From assembly GCA_903892415.1 (NCBI GenBank), contig CAITIQ010000642.1, positions 1 through 36,956 of the forward strand: DNA of 36,956 bases, read 5' to 3'. This DNA comes from an uncultured delta proteobacterium (lineage in GTDB: Bacteria; Myxococcota_A; Polyangia; Polyangiales; Polyangiaceae). Below, one piece after another: positions 24,179-31,199 of the stretch. Made by a program: the position numbers and the translations under genes. The stretch's first letter is position 1. The number at the start of each line of letters is the position of its first letter. The notes below the pieces were generated by a model. That model was not told where the DNA came from. It worked only from the letters and a program-made list of their open reading frames with translations, and did no database searches.

Positions 24179-24787
24179 ATGTTCCGAAGGACGTGGGGCT
24201 ATGGCTTTGTGTTGGCTTCGATGCTGGCCTGTTCGGGCTGTGAGCCGAACCGAATGCCGCGTGCTAGCGCCGATTCGCAGCGTCCGACCGGTGACAGCCA
24301 AGGGACAGCTGTCGAGCCCAAACGTTTGCCTGGCCGTTGCATCAAAGCCACTCCCGCCGAGGCCTCGCGGCAGTCGGTTGGCGTGGCCGAGAACTGTCCG
24401 GCGGACCCCGGACCGGTACCGGAGCTCGCTCGAGCCGTGGTGGAATTCGAGGGCGCAAAAGCTTCAGTATCGGTCGAGCTGGCCAAAGAGCCCGAGCATC
24501 GTCAACGCGGGCTGATGTATCGCACCGCTATGGCCGAGAACGACGGCATGCTGTTCCAGTTCGACGAGGAGAGCACCCTCACCTTCTGGATGCGCAACAC
24601 CTGTTTACCGCTCGACATGCTCTTCATCGCCTCCGACGGCACCATCGTGGGAATCGAGGAGAACACGCCGACGTTGACCGACCAGGAGTTCAGCGTGGGT
24701 TGCAAGTCGCGCTACGTTCTGGAAGTAAATGCAGGGTGGGCGAGAAAAAACGGCATTCGCGCAGGCATGCGCGCTCGACTGCCTTGA
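24179..24787 (+). CDS. DUF192 family lipoprotein
   Basis: The 202-residue product has a lipoprotein signal (VLASMLACSGC, Cys21), a polar linker to about residue 90, and a DUF192 domain. The signature residues are EHRQRGLMYR, DGMLFQF, TFWMRNTCLPLDMLFI and NTPTL, ending in YVLEVNAGWARKNGI. DUF192 proteins are small envelope proteins of unknown biochemical function. The ATG at 24179 has only a weak AGG upstream; an in-frame ATG at 24095 would add 28 residues before the signal peptide and is disfavoured. The gene heads a plus-strand run with an acyltransferase and a TonB-like gene. Confidence 0.88.
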   Translation: MFRRTWGYGFVLASMLACSGCEPNRMPRASADSQRPTGDSQGTAVEPKRLPGRCIKATPAEASRQSVGVAENCPADPGPVPELARAVVEFEGAKASVSVELAKEPEHRQRGLMYRTAMAENDGMLFQFDEESTLTFWMRNTCLPLDMLFIASDGTIVGIEENTPTLTDQEFSVGCKSRYVLEVNAGWARKNGIRAGMRARLP

Positions 24788-24794
24788 GCAGGCG

Positions 24795-25790
24795 GTGGCT
24801 CCCGCTTCAGACGCCGGTCCGGGAGCAGCCTTGAGCGAGAGATGTCCTTGGCCCGCTCCGGGCGAACTCGAGGCGGCCTTCTCGGCGTTGATGTCTGCTC
24901 GCGGACGCAAGGTAGCGGCCAACTCGCTCGCTGCGCGTGATCCCCAGCTGATCAGCGAGGTGATGCCGCTGCTCGAGGCATTCTACGATCACTACTTCCA
25001 GTGCGAGACCGAGTTTCTGGCCGAGATTCCGGAAGGCCCGGTGTTGGTGGTGGGCAATCACAACGGCATCACCGGCACGCCCGACATGTTCTGCCACATG
25101 ACAGCCTTTTGGCGGCGTTACGGCGCGCAGCGCAAGGCCTACGGCCTGATGCACGACGTGCCCTTCCGGGTTCCCTGGGCTGGTCCGTGGTTGAACGCCG
25201 CTGGGGCGCTGGCAGCCAACCCTGACAACGGCCGTCGTGCGCTGCGAGACGGAGCGGCGCTGTTGGTCTTTCCCGGGGGAGATCACGACGCGTGCAAACC
25301 CTTCACACAGCGTCACCGCATCGACTTCGGCACGCGGCGTGGCTACGTGCGGCTCGCGCTGCGCGAGGGAGTGCCCATCGTTCCGGTGGTAAGCGCGGGC
25401 GCGCACGAGTCCCTGTTTGTCGCTTTTCGGGGGTCGCGCATCGCCTCGGCGTTGGGGCTGCCCAAGTACTTTCGCTCCAACGTTTTTCCGATTGGAGCTG
25501 CGCTACCTTGGGGGCTCTTGTTCGGCGTACCGCTCCCTCACCTGCCGCTACCGGTCAAGATCCACACCCGCATCTTGCCGGCCATCCGCCCTCAGCTCTC
25601 CGCCGCTGCGGCCGACGATGAAGCCCTCGTCGAGGCGGTGCATCGTGACGTAGTAAACAGCATGCAGTTGGGCCTGGACGATATTGTGCGGGAAGGCCGG
25701 TTTGGACTTTGGCCCAGGGGGCGCGGCAAAAATGTTGCCCGAACCTTGCAATCGCTCCTGATCTCCGCCAAAAGGATAGGCGGTGTCTAA
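24795..25790 (+). CDS. PlsC-type glycerolipid acyltransferase
   Basis: This 331-residue protein resembles lysophospholipid acyltransferases, which add a second acyl chain to a glycerol lipid at the inner membrane. The pattern VVGNHNGITGTPD contains the catalytic His, with Asp seven residues later rather than the classic HX4D; this matches a divergent subgroup with NHSGG-like motifs. Later landmarks are LVFPGGDHD (motif III), LREGVPIVPVVSAGAHESLF and SNVFPIGAALPWG. The start is uncertain: GTG at 24795 lies just after the DUF192 stop, and ATG at 24729 would overlap that gene by 59 bases. The exact acyl acceptor is unknown. TonB-like gene follows after 42 bases. Confidence 0.85.
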   Translation: MAPASDAGPGAALSERCPWPAPGELEAAFSALMSARGRKVAANSLAARDPQLISEVMPLLEAFYDHYFQCETEFLAEIPEGPVLVVGNHNGITGTPDMFCHMTAFWRRYGAQRKAYGLMHDVPFRVPWAGPWLNAAGALAANPDNGRRALRDGAALLVFPGGDHDACKPFTQRHRIDFGTRRGYVRLALREGVPIVPVVSAGAHESLFVAFRGSRIASALGLPKYFRSNVFPIGAALPWGLLFGVPLPHLPLPVKIHTRILPAIRPQLSAAAADDEALVEAVHRDVVNSMQLGLDDIVREGRFGLWPRGRGKNVARTLQSLLISAKRIGGV

Positions 25791-25822
25791 GGTTCAGGGG
25801 CAACAACTGGCGGCCGCCATTC

Positions 25823-25828
25823 GGAGGA
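25823..25828 (+). promoter_or_regulatory. ribosome-binding site deciding a TTG start
   Basis: GGAGGA ends 4 bases before the TTG at 25833. It is the best Shine-Dalgarno in this area and supports TTG as the start of the TonB-like gene, where no ATG or GTG is in frame near the membrane segment. Confidence 0.75.
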
Positions 25829-25832
25829 AGCG

Positions 25833-26813
25833 TTGAACTCACGCGAGGGCGTCTTCTTCGGGTTGGCTGCGCTCGCGCACGTTGGCGGGCTTTACGCCGC
25901 GACGTTGTTTCCTTCGTACAACCTGCTGGCGCTCGAGAAGGGCCGTCCCGAGCAGTCGATCCAGTTCGAGTTTGAGCCGCGCAAAGAGCGCGCCGTAGAC
26001 GCGAGTTCGGTGCAACCAGTGTCCGCGTTGGGCGCTCGAGTGAGCACCCCGGTCAACCCGGATCAGCCGGTCGAGGCCAAACGCAACGCAGGGACCGGCG
26101 GCACAGGTCGGGCCGGCACCAACGGCGTTGAAACGTCGGACGGCACGGATAGCGGTGGGGACGGCGGCACGGGGAATGAGCCCAATCCCGGCAACCAACC
26201 GGAAGACAACGGCTGGGGCCCCACGGATGAAGAGGGCATTCCCGGCCTCGGGGATAAGCCGATCTACATGGACCCGTCGTTGGTTGCGTTCGACACGCGC
26301 GGTGCTCCCGCCCAGACGGTGGCTCCAAAAGAGAAGACCGCCACGGCGGCTTCGGTCAACAAGGGACTCAAAGACGTCCTCCGCGAGAAGGACAAGAAGC
26401 TCGGGCTCGGTCTTCCTGCCGCGGGAACTGTCGCTTCGATCTTCAAAGCCACGGTCGAGGGCTCCGACGCGCCAGGCAACGCAAAGGCCAGCTACACCGT
26501 GGCGCTCGGCCCGGGCGGCAAGGTGAAAAGCGTCAAATTCAACCAAGCGAGCGCCGGAAACAGCGCAACCTGGGAAGGCGTCGCACGCTCGGTCAAGGCT
26601 GCCCTCGCCTCTCAGAAGTTGAACCTCACCGGGGATTACGTCCGCGGCGCCATCATTCAAATCAGCGTCGTGTCGAAGATGCAGATGCCCTCCGGCGCCG
26701 AAGTGGATGCAGGCCTCAAGCTGAGCCTCACGCAAAGCTTTGACGTCGCGGACATTGGCGCCAAGCCGGTGCGCGTCGTGCAGGTCTCGCCCAGCGCAAC
26801 GCCGGTCAACTGA
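25833..26813 (+). CDS. TonB/TolA-like membrane-anchored protein
   Basis: The 326-residue product starts with an N-terminal membrane segment (GVFFGLAALAHVGGLYAATLF), as in TonB or TolA. A long Gly/Thr/Asn/Asp-rich linker follows (about 80-160). A C-terminal domain (about 205-326) has the pattern ASYTVALGPGGKVKSVKF...TWEGVARSVKAALASQKL, which resembles the TonB C-terminal fold seen in myxobacterial energy-transducer proteins. This suggests a periplasm-spanning coupler; ExbB/ExbD are not in the window. Starts at TTG 25833 with GGAGGA at 25823-25828. Follows the acyltransferase gene after 42 bases. Function assignment is by pattern and should be read as tentative. Confidence 0.7.
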   Translation: MNSREGVFFGLAALAHVGGLYAATLFPSYNLLALEKGRPEQSIQFEFEPRKERAVDASSVQPVSALGARVSTPVNPDQPVEAKRNAGTGGTGRAGTNGVETSDGTDSGGDGGTGNEPNPGNQPEDNGWGPTDEEGIPGLGDKPIYMDPSLVAFDTRGAPAQTVAPKEKTATAASVNKGLKDVLREKDKKLGLGLPAAGTVASIFKATVEGSDAPGNAKASYTVALGPGGKVKSVKFNQASAGNSATWEGVARSVKAALASQKLNLTGDYVRGAIIQISVVSKMQMPSGAEVDAGLKLSLTQSFDVADIGAKPVRVVQVSPSATPVN

Positions 26814-26819
26814 GTTCTT

Positions 26820-26853
26820 CGGGCAACGCGCCTCTTCGAGCAACGCGCCTCTT
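26820..26853. repeat. 17-bp tandem duplication
   Basis: Two 17-bp copies, 26820-26836 and 26837-26853, differ at one base and share gcaacgcgcctctt. They lie between the convergent TonB-like and Tat-type lipoprotein genes. No function is evident. Confidence 0.8.
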
Positions 26854-26874
26854 TGATGAGCGGCCGAGGGCGCG

Positions 26875-27462
26875 CTAAGCGCAGCCCTCCAACATCGCCA
26901 AGAAGGTGCCTTTCGCTGCGAGCACCGTCTCGTCCGGGCCTACCAGGCGAAAGAACCAATTGCCACGGGACTCGGTCTTCACCACCGCACCGATCATGCG
27001 GAAGTCCTGCTTGACCATTTGCACCGGCGACTTCTTCATGCCCGGCCGTTGCTTTCCGAGGTTGAGCTTGTAGGCGCCCTTGAACTCGAACGTCTCCACG
27101 GGACCGGCTTTCGAGTCGAAGGTTGCCCGCTCAGCTGACTCTTTGGGCGTACCGTCGAACTGCTCGAACCAAGGCTCCCACTGCTTGTCCCGATCACCGT
27201 TGCTGCCGGTGCCGAAGAACAGCACCAACATCTCCCCGTCCTCCTTGTCGTTGCCCACCCGCGGAACGCGATAGCCGGCCCGGCGCGCCGACGTGGGGCT
27301 CGACTCGGTTTCGGTCCAGGCGGGTGGCACTGCGTAGAGGATCGGCTTGACCATGCTCTGCGCGCGAGAGGAGCCCGCCGAGGGCTCCGGCCGAGGATCG
27401 GAACAACCCACCGCCAGCGCGCCGATCGAGAAAAGCGTGGCTCGCCGTGAAAGCACCATCAT
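26875..27462 (-). CDS. Tat-type predicted lipoprotein downstream of the kinase
   Basis: The 195-residue product starts MMVLSRRATLFSIGALAVGC. This combines a twin-arginine motif (Arg6-Arg7) with a lipobox (Cys20), so a Tat-exported lipoprotein is likely. The remaining domain (RVPRVGNDKEDGEMLVLFFGTGSNG..., MVKQDFRMIGAVV...) has no family I recognise; it looks like a small soluble periplasmic fold without Cys pairs. The ATG at 27462 overlaps the kinase stop by one base (TGATG), with AGGA just upstream; a second ATG at 27459 is also possible. Tight coupling suggests it acts with the kinase, for example as a sensor or target. A longer in-frame reading into the kinase gene is rejected. Confidence 0.82.
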   Translation of the reverse strand: MMVLSRRATLFSIGALAVGCSDPRPEPSAGSSRAQSMVKPILYAVPPAWTETESSPTSARRAGYRVPRVGNDKEDGEMLVLFFGTGSNGDRDKQWEPWFEQFDGTPKESAERATFDSKAGPVETFEFKGAYKLNLGKQRPGMKKSPVQMVKQDFRMIGAVVKTESRGNWFFRLVGPDETVLAAKGTFLAMLEGCA

Positions 27463-28952
27463 CAGTCCTGAATCAGTCGCACAATCCCGAGACCGATGCC
27501 AACGGTCGCGAGAGGGCCGGCAATCCAGGTTGCCGAGATCGGGCCAAGCGGCAGCTTGTGGCCAGTGGTTCTGACCATGTAAAGGTCCGCCAAGCCAACC
27601 GCCACCGCGGCGACCACGATCCACAGGGGAGTCGAGAAACGCTCCCAAAGCGTCCGCGTGGGTGCCAAAGACTGCGGCTGCCATACGCCGGGACCGAGCT
27701 GGTTGGCGCGCGGTCGGGCAATCGATTTGGGTGCACCGCCGAGCTCGAGCGCAAACCCAGGCTCACGCACGCTGGCTGCAGGCGCCTCGAAACTTGGGTC
27801 CCGCGTGGGCGTCTCCAATTGATTCCAGCCTCGCGCCGCGCCCACTGAACTTGCGCCAGAGGCAGAGCTCGGTTGCATTGGGATGTCGGCCTCCAAGTCG
27901 AGCTCGGGCGGCGGTGGCGTGCTGGGCAGATTGGAGAGGATGGGCTCGTGCCGTCGCGTGATTGAAGGACCGCGACCACACGACAGCTCCACCTGCGTCC
28001 AGAACGCTTCGATCGATGCGGTACGCAAACGCGGATCTACGGCCAGCGCACGCTCGAACACGCGCTCTGTTTCATCGGTCACGTTGGCGCCGCGAGCGCG
28101 CGGCGTGGGCCGCCAATCCTTGTTGAGCGCCGAGCCCATCATCACCGTGAAATCACCGTCAATCGGCGGGCGGCCGATCAACACCTCCGTTAGGACGAGG
28201 GCGAGCGCGTACACGTCGGTCCACGGCCCAGTCGCACCGTACACCGAAGGGTTCCATTGTTCGGGAGCGGCGTACGCGGGCGAAAACGCATGCAACGGAT
28301 CAGCGCCAGTTGCCCGGCCAAGCATCGCGGAGGCGTCAGCGCGAATGCGCGCGATGCCGAAGTCGAGAATCTTGGGTCGCTGCTCACCGTCGATGTTCGC
28401 CAGAAAAACGTTCTCCGGCTTCATGTCGCGATGGATGATGGTCACGGCGCCGCCGTTGGTACCGCGGAAATCATGGGCGCGCGCGAGCGCTTTGGCGACG
28501 GGTGTAAGCAACTCCACCGCGCGACTGAGCGTTAGCGGCGGCTTCGACTGCGCCACCCGACCGGCGACGAAGGCCCCGAGTGTTTGGCCTTCCAGCCACT
28601 CCATCGCCAAATACGGGACCACGGCGCCGGCGCCCAACGTCGGCGTGCCGGGGGAACCGTCTTCAAGCTCCAACACGCCGAACTGCAGCGGCCGGACGAT
28701 CTCGGGCAGAGACGCGCTCAAGCGAAACAGGAGCTCGGCCTCGGTACGGAACTTCTCGAGCAGGCCGAGCTTCTGTTCATCCGAAAGGACGTCGGGAACC
28801 TTCAAGCACTTGAGCGCAACGTAAGAGCGGAAGGCCTCGTGGTAGGCGCGATAAACGACGCCGAAGCCTCCCTCGGCGACGGCGGCCTCCACGCGAAACA
28901 CGCGCGTCTGTGTAGTGCCCACGATGCCAAACGGATCCCTCACCCCTGTCAC
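27462..28952 (-). CDS. Ser/Thr protein kinase with C-terminal membrane segments
   Basis: The N-terminal kinase domain (about 18-330) is of the PknB/Hanks type and complete: Gly-rich loop EGGFGVVYRA, Lys48 in VALKCLK, HRDMKPEN with catalytic Asp176, DFGIAR at 197-202, and the APEQ activation end. A Pro/Ser-rich linker follows (about 345-430). Two hydrophobic C-terminal segments (WIVVAAVAVGLADLYMV and TWIAGPLATVGIGLGIV) place it in the inner membrane. Its substrate is unknown. Starts at GTG 28952; a second GTG at 28943 is possible. It lies 42 bases after the CRTAC1-like gene and overlaps the Tat-type lipoprotein start. Confidence 0.92.
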   Translation of the reverse strand: MTGVRDPFGIVGTTQTRVFRVEAAVAEGGFGVVYRAYHEAFRSYVALKCLKVPDVLSDEQKLGLLEKFRTEAELLFRLSASLPEIVRPLQFGVLELEDGSPGTPTLGAGAVVPYLAMEWLEGQTLGAFVAGRVAQSKPPLTLSRAVELLTPVAKALARAHDFRGTNGGAVTIIHRDMKPENVFLANIDGEQRPKILDFGIARIRADASAMLGRATGADPLHAFSPAYAAPEQWNPSVYGATGPWTDVYALALVLTEVLIGRPPIDGDFTVMMGSALNKDWRPTPRARGANVTDETERVFERALAVDPRLRTASIEAFWTQVELSCGRGPSITRRHEPILSNLPSTPPPPELDLEADIPMQPSSASGASSVGAARGWNQLETPTRDPSFEAPAASVREPGFALELGGAPKSIARPRANQLGPGVWQPQSLAPTRTLWERFSTPLWIVVAAVAVGLADLYMVRTTGHKLPLGPISATWIAGPLATVGIGLGIVRLIQD

Positions 28953-28994
28953 GCGCGCAGTGTACTCAGCGAGAGGCCGCGCATGCAGACTTTG

Positions 28995-30929
28995 TCATGG
29001 ATTCGGCGCGGTCAAATCCACCACCGCGTCGGCTCCCTTGGTGATGCGAACCATGCGTCCGCCTTGCACTTTCTCAAAGCGGCTGCGACTGCGGCTGGCA
29101 TCTGGCCATACGACCTCGATGCTCGCTGCCGCCGCACAATCTCCCAACCGGAAGTGCAATAGCGAATCGTTTTGCAGACCAAAATGGCCGTAGCCCGAGT
29201 TGAACTCTTGCAGTTGGGTTACGCCACCAGCCTCGACGCTAACGCGCGCACCAACGGCCGCGCGATTCACGTCGGCTGCCTCGCCGCCGTCGAGCTGGAT
29301 GGCAAGCCAACTTCCGGACGTCGGTGTTTGGTTCTCGTACAAATGCACCTCGTTGGTCTCCCAGATCTCGGCGCAATCGCGCGCGGTCCCGGAGGCGACG
29401 ACGACGTCGATATCGCCGTCGCGATCGAAGTCCGCCATCGTCGTTCCAACCGCACAAGGGTGATGCAAACCCAAGCTCTCCCCGTTCTCGGAGAAGGTGC
29501 CTTCACTGGACTGACTGAAGATCCAACCGAACTGATCGGGGTAGTCGCTGGTACCGAGGAAGATGTCGTTGCGCGCGTCGCCGTTGAGATCGGCTACAGC
29601 TGCGACGATCCCGCCCTCGTTCCAGCTGCCGCCCACGCGCGGAACGTCCAAGCCGATCTCCGTGCGGTTGGGGCGTACGAAGGCGAAGTTGTTTGGCCCG
29701 GTGCTCTGATTGACCAGCAGCGTGGAAACATCCGAACTACCGCCGGCCCACCAATGCGTGATCGCCGCATCGTAAAGATCCAACTTGCCGTCCCCATCGA
29801 TGTCGGAGCAAACCGTGCTGAAGGTGTTGCCACCGAGCCGCGCCGGCTTTTCATCGCCAGCACCGCCCCAGTTCGCCCCCGGAGGAGAGGGACAGTTCGT
29901 CGACGGCGGCGGGACGTCAGCGCACTTCGGATCGGCCTCGTTCGCGGTGCACCAGCAGCGGAAGAACTGGTTGTCGCTGAAGTCTTGGTTTTCATCGAAG
30001 GCGTAGCCGGAAGCCTCGCCTTGATCGACGAAGCCGCTCTCCGTGAGCGTGTAGAGGACGTTGGGGCCGCGCGCGTACGCGCTCATCAAGAGTTCGGGAT
30101 AGCCGTTGTCATCCAAGTCGCAGGAGGTCACCCCGAAGGTTGCACGCTTCTCGCTCTTGACGCCCCAGCTGGTGGTCGCGTCGACGAAGGTGCCGTCACC
30201 ATTGCCGAGAAACAGCGCCGGAACTTGTAGTGAGCCGGTGGCTGAGTAGTGAACGCCTACGAAGAGATCGAGAATGCCGTCTCGATCCACGTCCGTAAAA
30301 GTGGCCGACGAGGTCCTGCGCGGCTTGTCGAAGGCGACGCCCGAGTTGGCCTTGAGCGTGAAGGTGCCATCGCCGTTATTGAGGTAGATCTCCGAGCGAT
30401 CGAGGTCGGCAGGCGTTTCTTCGGGGGCGGGAACGTCACTGTAGGTGCCACTGAAAACGTCGAGGTCTCCGTCGTTGTCAACATCGCCGAGCACGGCAAA
30501 GTGCGAAGCCTTGAGTTCCGTGGTAGAGCCGTCTGTGGGTACCGCAAAGCCCGAATCATAGGTCCGGTCGACGAAGGTTCTACCGCTGCCACTGGCCTCG
30601 TTCATCAACACGAACACACGCCGGACCTCCGAGCCCTTGACCTCGCGCACGTTGGGCGCGAAGCCGTGCACGACCAAATCGGGGTAGCCATCGGCGTTTA
30701 GATCACCGCTCATCACCCGGCCACCGACGACGCCGTCCAGTCCCCACTCGGAGCTACGACGTGTGAAGGAGGTCTCCCCGGAGGTCGCATGTCCGTCGCA
30801 AAGCTCGACGCCTTCACCGCCAGTTCCACCACCAACTCCGCCCGCACCGCCGTTACCCGAGGCGCTGGAGTCACCGCAGCCCATCCCGAAGAGCCCGAGC
30901 AACACCCCTGACCAAGCAAGCCTACGCAT
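28995..30929 (-). CDS. FG-GAP/ASPIC (CRTAC1-like) lipoprotein
   Basis: The 644-residue lipoprotein (lipobox GMGC) has a Gly-rich linker and then repeated calcium-type FG-GAP/VCBS motifs: DLNADGYPDL, DVDNDGDLDV, DVDRDGILDL, DIDGDGKLDL, DLNGDARNDI and DFDRDGDIDV. These form an integrin-like propeller. The C-terminus (EFNSGYGHFGLQND..., IEVVWPDASRS) is the ASPIC/UnbV domain, so the plan is that of CRTAC1-like surface proteins. A Cys-rich insert (CWCTANEADPKC) sits mid-way. Probable extracellular carbohydrate or calcium-dependent binding role (inference). The ATG at 30929 starts the signal peptide; an upstream in-frame start is less likely. Confidence 0.9.
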   Translation of the reverse strand: MRRLAWSGVLLGLFGMGCGDSSASGNGGAGGVGGGTGGEGVELCDGHATSGETSFTRRSSEWGLDGVVGGRVMSGDLNADGYPDLVVHGFAPNVREVKGSEVRRVFVLMNEASGSGRTFVDRTYDSGFAVPTDGSTTELKASHFAVLGDVDNDGDLDVFSGTYSDVPAPEETPADLDRSEIYLNNGDGTFTLKANSGVAFDKPRRTSSATFTDVDRDGILDLFVGVHYSATGSLQVPALFLGNGDGTFVDATTSWGVKSEKRATFGVTSCDLDDNGYPELLMSAYARGPNVLYTLTESGFVDQGEASGYAFDENQDFSDNQFFRCWCTANEADPKCADVPPPSTNCPSPPGANWGGAGDEKPARLGGNTFSTVCSDIDGDGKLDLYDAAITHWWAGGSSDVSTLLVNQSTGPNNFAFVRPNRTEIGLDVPRVGGSWNEGGIVAAVADLNGDARNDIFLGTSDYPDQFGWIFSQSSEGTFSENGESLGLHHPCAVGTTMADFDRDGDIDVVVASGTARDCAEIWETNEVHLYENQTPTSGSWLAIQLDGGEAADVNRAAVGARVSVEAGGVTQLQEFNSGYGHFGLQNDSLLHFRLGDCAAAASIEVVWPDASRSRSRFEKVQGGRMVRITKGADAVVDLTAPNP

Positions 30930-31022
30930 GTCGAACATCTTCCAATCGCAGGGATTGCCGCGCAAGCCGCACTCCTCGCGAGATTGCTTTTTTCTGAGAC
31001 ACGGACCGGGTAGGACGCGACC

Positions 31023-31199
31023 ATGAAAATCGTAGCGATTGTTCTTGGCCTGACTTTCCTTGTCGCTTGCGGCGACAAAGCCACCCCCGACGCAGCCAGC
31101 GCCAAGCCCTCGGCCGCAGCCTCTGCCAAGCCCGCGGCTGCCAGCACCGCTGCCGCGAGCGCTACCGCGAGCGCGAAGGACAGCGGCGGCGGTTGGTAG
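31023..31199 (+). CDS. 58-residue lipoprotein
   Basis: A short reading frame codes MKIVAIVLGLTFLVACGDK, a clear lipoprotein signal with Cys16, then a Lys/Ala/Ser/Pro-rich mature part ending in SGGGW. The mature chain of about 43 residues is unlikely to fold; it resembles small peptide-like or Lpp-like lipoproteins. The TAG stop (31197-31199) overlaps the TTG start of the next gene (31193). Too short for many gene finders, and I cannot assign a family. Confidence 0.65.
   Translation: MKIVAIVLGLTFLVACGDKATPDAASAKPSAAASAKPAAASTAAASATASAKDSGGGW

Noticed and set aside
25839..26843. 334-residue minus-strand frame opposite the TonB-like gene
   Set aside because: The plus-strand gene has GGAGGA plus an N-terminal membrane segment; the minus frame has neither.
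29172..30230. 352-residue plus-strand frame opposite the CRTAC1-like gene
   Set aside because: The minus-strand frame has FG-GAP repeats and a lipobox; the other is its mirror.
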